DNA of 64,000 bases from assembly GCF_001625215.2 (NCBI RefSeq), contig NC_030381.2, forward strand, positions 52,935,214 to 52,999,213. The letters run 5' to 3'. The notes under the pieces were generated by a model. The model did no database searches. It was not told the origin of the DNA and was given only the letters and a program-made list of their open reading frames with translations. This DNA comes from Daucus carota subsp. sativus (taxonomy: Eukaryota; Streptophyta; Magnoliopsida; Apiales; Apiaceae). Positions within the stretch are counted from its first letter, which is position 1; each line of letters starts with the position of its first letter. The position numbers were made by a program, and so were the translations under genes. Below are positions 62,949 through 64,000 of this stretch, piece after piece.

Positions 62949-64000
62949 TCATATACTTTGTGAGCATGTCCCTTTTTCATCTATAAGATTAAGCTTGCAA
63001 GTTGTTGATTCGCTCTGCAAGTTTAGCAGTTCTTGTCGGGCCTCTGCATCTTTTGGCAAATTTGAAATTTCAATTGATACATTTCGCAAAGAACTCCCAT
63101 AACCTAGTAGGAATTTAACAAATGCCAACTCCTCATTTATTCCATTGAATTTTTTAATATGTACTGTTTTAAGATGTGCGGATAAGCATTCTGGAACACG
63201 TATTTGTGACCAGCCCCACGAGCGGTGAGAATAATCAGCAAATAAACGAGAAACAAGACCCTGCCAACAAGAGAGAGCAATGTGTTAAATTTTAAGTTCA
63301 GTGTCCTTGACAAATACGTCAAATCTCAATTTTTAAACTCACCTGCGGAAATTTAAGACTTTCAAGGTTCGGTGAGTTTTGAAGGAAGTTGTCCAGTAAA
63401 GTTTCATGACAGTAATCATCAATGTTAAGCACCAGCTCAGTTAAGTTATGGAATGCAGGGAACTCATAATGACCTATTATAAACTCATTTACATATCCAG
63501 GCGGATCAGGCCTGAGGACCTAAAAATAAGAAGGCGAAACATGATAATCACATAAATTCTGTGCAAAGATAAATTTAGTTCATGTAAGTTAAGTTTTAGG
63601 CATGACACTAACCCCCATGGTGCGATCTGACAAAGTCAGAAATTTGACATTATTAATCTTTTTAAGCAGCCCAAACATGCAATCAACTCCCCGTGGTATC
63701 CCATAATTATAGATGTCGATTTCAGCTATTTTGAGGAATGGCAAGTTCTCCTTGAACAAAATATCATTATCACCGTCTGTAAAAGAAAGAATTTCGAACT
63801 TCTCTAACCTCGGTGTATCAATCAAAATTCGAAGCACGAATTCTTCAACACATGAACCAAAATATGTCAACCTCTTCAATACAGACCCACAAATACTTAA
63901 AGAATTGCCCGTAAGCCCTTTACATTCTTCAATAGCCAAATCTTCAAGCACAGGACAGTTTAACAAAAGCTTCCCAAGTGACTCATAGCTCGAAAACGTA
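62949..64000 (-). CDS. FBD-type F-box/LRR protein, 3' part, with apparent frameshift
   Basis: The gene continues past the window edge; the N-terminal F-box would lie beyond 64000. Exon 63613-64000 encodes LRR sequence (LLLNCPVLEDLAIEECKGL, LPFLKIAEIDIYNYGI). Exon 63343-63519 encodes VLRPDPPGYVNEFI...NSPNLESLKFPQ. The last block encodes an FBD domain (WGWSQIRVPECLSAHLKTVH, KFLLGYGSSLRNVSIEIS) ending at TGA 62949-62951. Such proteins are putative substrate adaptors of SCF ubiquitin ligases. With the only visible acceptor (GGCAG, exon from 63261) the frame hits TGA at 63237-63235 after GLVSRLFC, and the FBD lies in the +1 frame. Thus either a one-base insertion (four T in TTATTTTGC) has truncated it, or splicing differs. 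Confidence 0.75.

Overview
The window is nuclear DNA of a flowering plant, most likely a eudicot. It is AT-rich, the genes carry many GT-AG introns, and the gene set is plant-specific (a PYL-type abscisic acid receptor, a BEL1-like homeodomain protein, an FBD/LRR F-box protein, an RTE1-type ethylene regulator). Stowaway-like MITEs, a plant L1-type LINE and a Ty3-like LTR element fill the gaps. I cannot name the species from the sequence.

Layout. 1-2.5 kb: edge of an LTR retroelement, a GC-rich palindrome and the last exon of a gene that begins outside the window. 4.9-6.9 kb: RTE1-homologue (+). 8.3-11.4 kb: conserved plant protein of unknown function (-), head to head with 12.3-18.0 kb: class IV histone deacetylase HDA2 (+, 13 coding exons). 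18-22.2 kb: no gene seen. 22.2-22.8 kb: intronless PYL2-like ABA receptor (+). 22.8-27.9 kb: no gene seen. 27.9-32.7 kb: ATH1-like BELL homeodomain gene (+) with a long leader. 33.4-37.6 kb: six-exon gene of unknown function (-); 39.7-40.4 kb: a diverged tandem copy of only its first exon. 42.7-45.9 kb: ARL2/TITAN5 small GTPase (-). 47.4-52.0 kb: a complete, apparently young LTR element with 2.2-kb LTRs and only about 206 bp between them. 52.0-54.1 kb: MITEs, an oligopeptide-transporter relic and a SINE fragment. 55.0-57.3 kb: 5'-truncated LINE with a long open frame, ending about 150 bp upstream of 57.5-60.5 kb: the nuclear gene for complex I subunit NDUFS7/PSST (+). 62.9-64.0 kb: 3' part of an FBD-type F-box/LRR gene (-) with an apparent frameshift.

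The genes do not form one pathway; several act in hormone signalling or development (RTE1-like in ethylene, PYL in ABA, ATH1 in meristem and flowering control), which is ordinary for plant synteny. I rebuilt the exon structures by hand. For seven loci the exon phases close exactly into full-length proteins of 235, 316, 357, 561, 506, 185 and 212 residues, which supports those models. I see no CRISPR array, tRNA gene, rRNA gene or prokaryote-like system.
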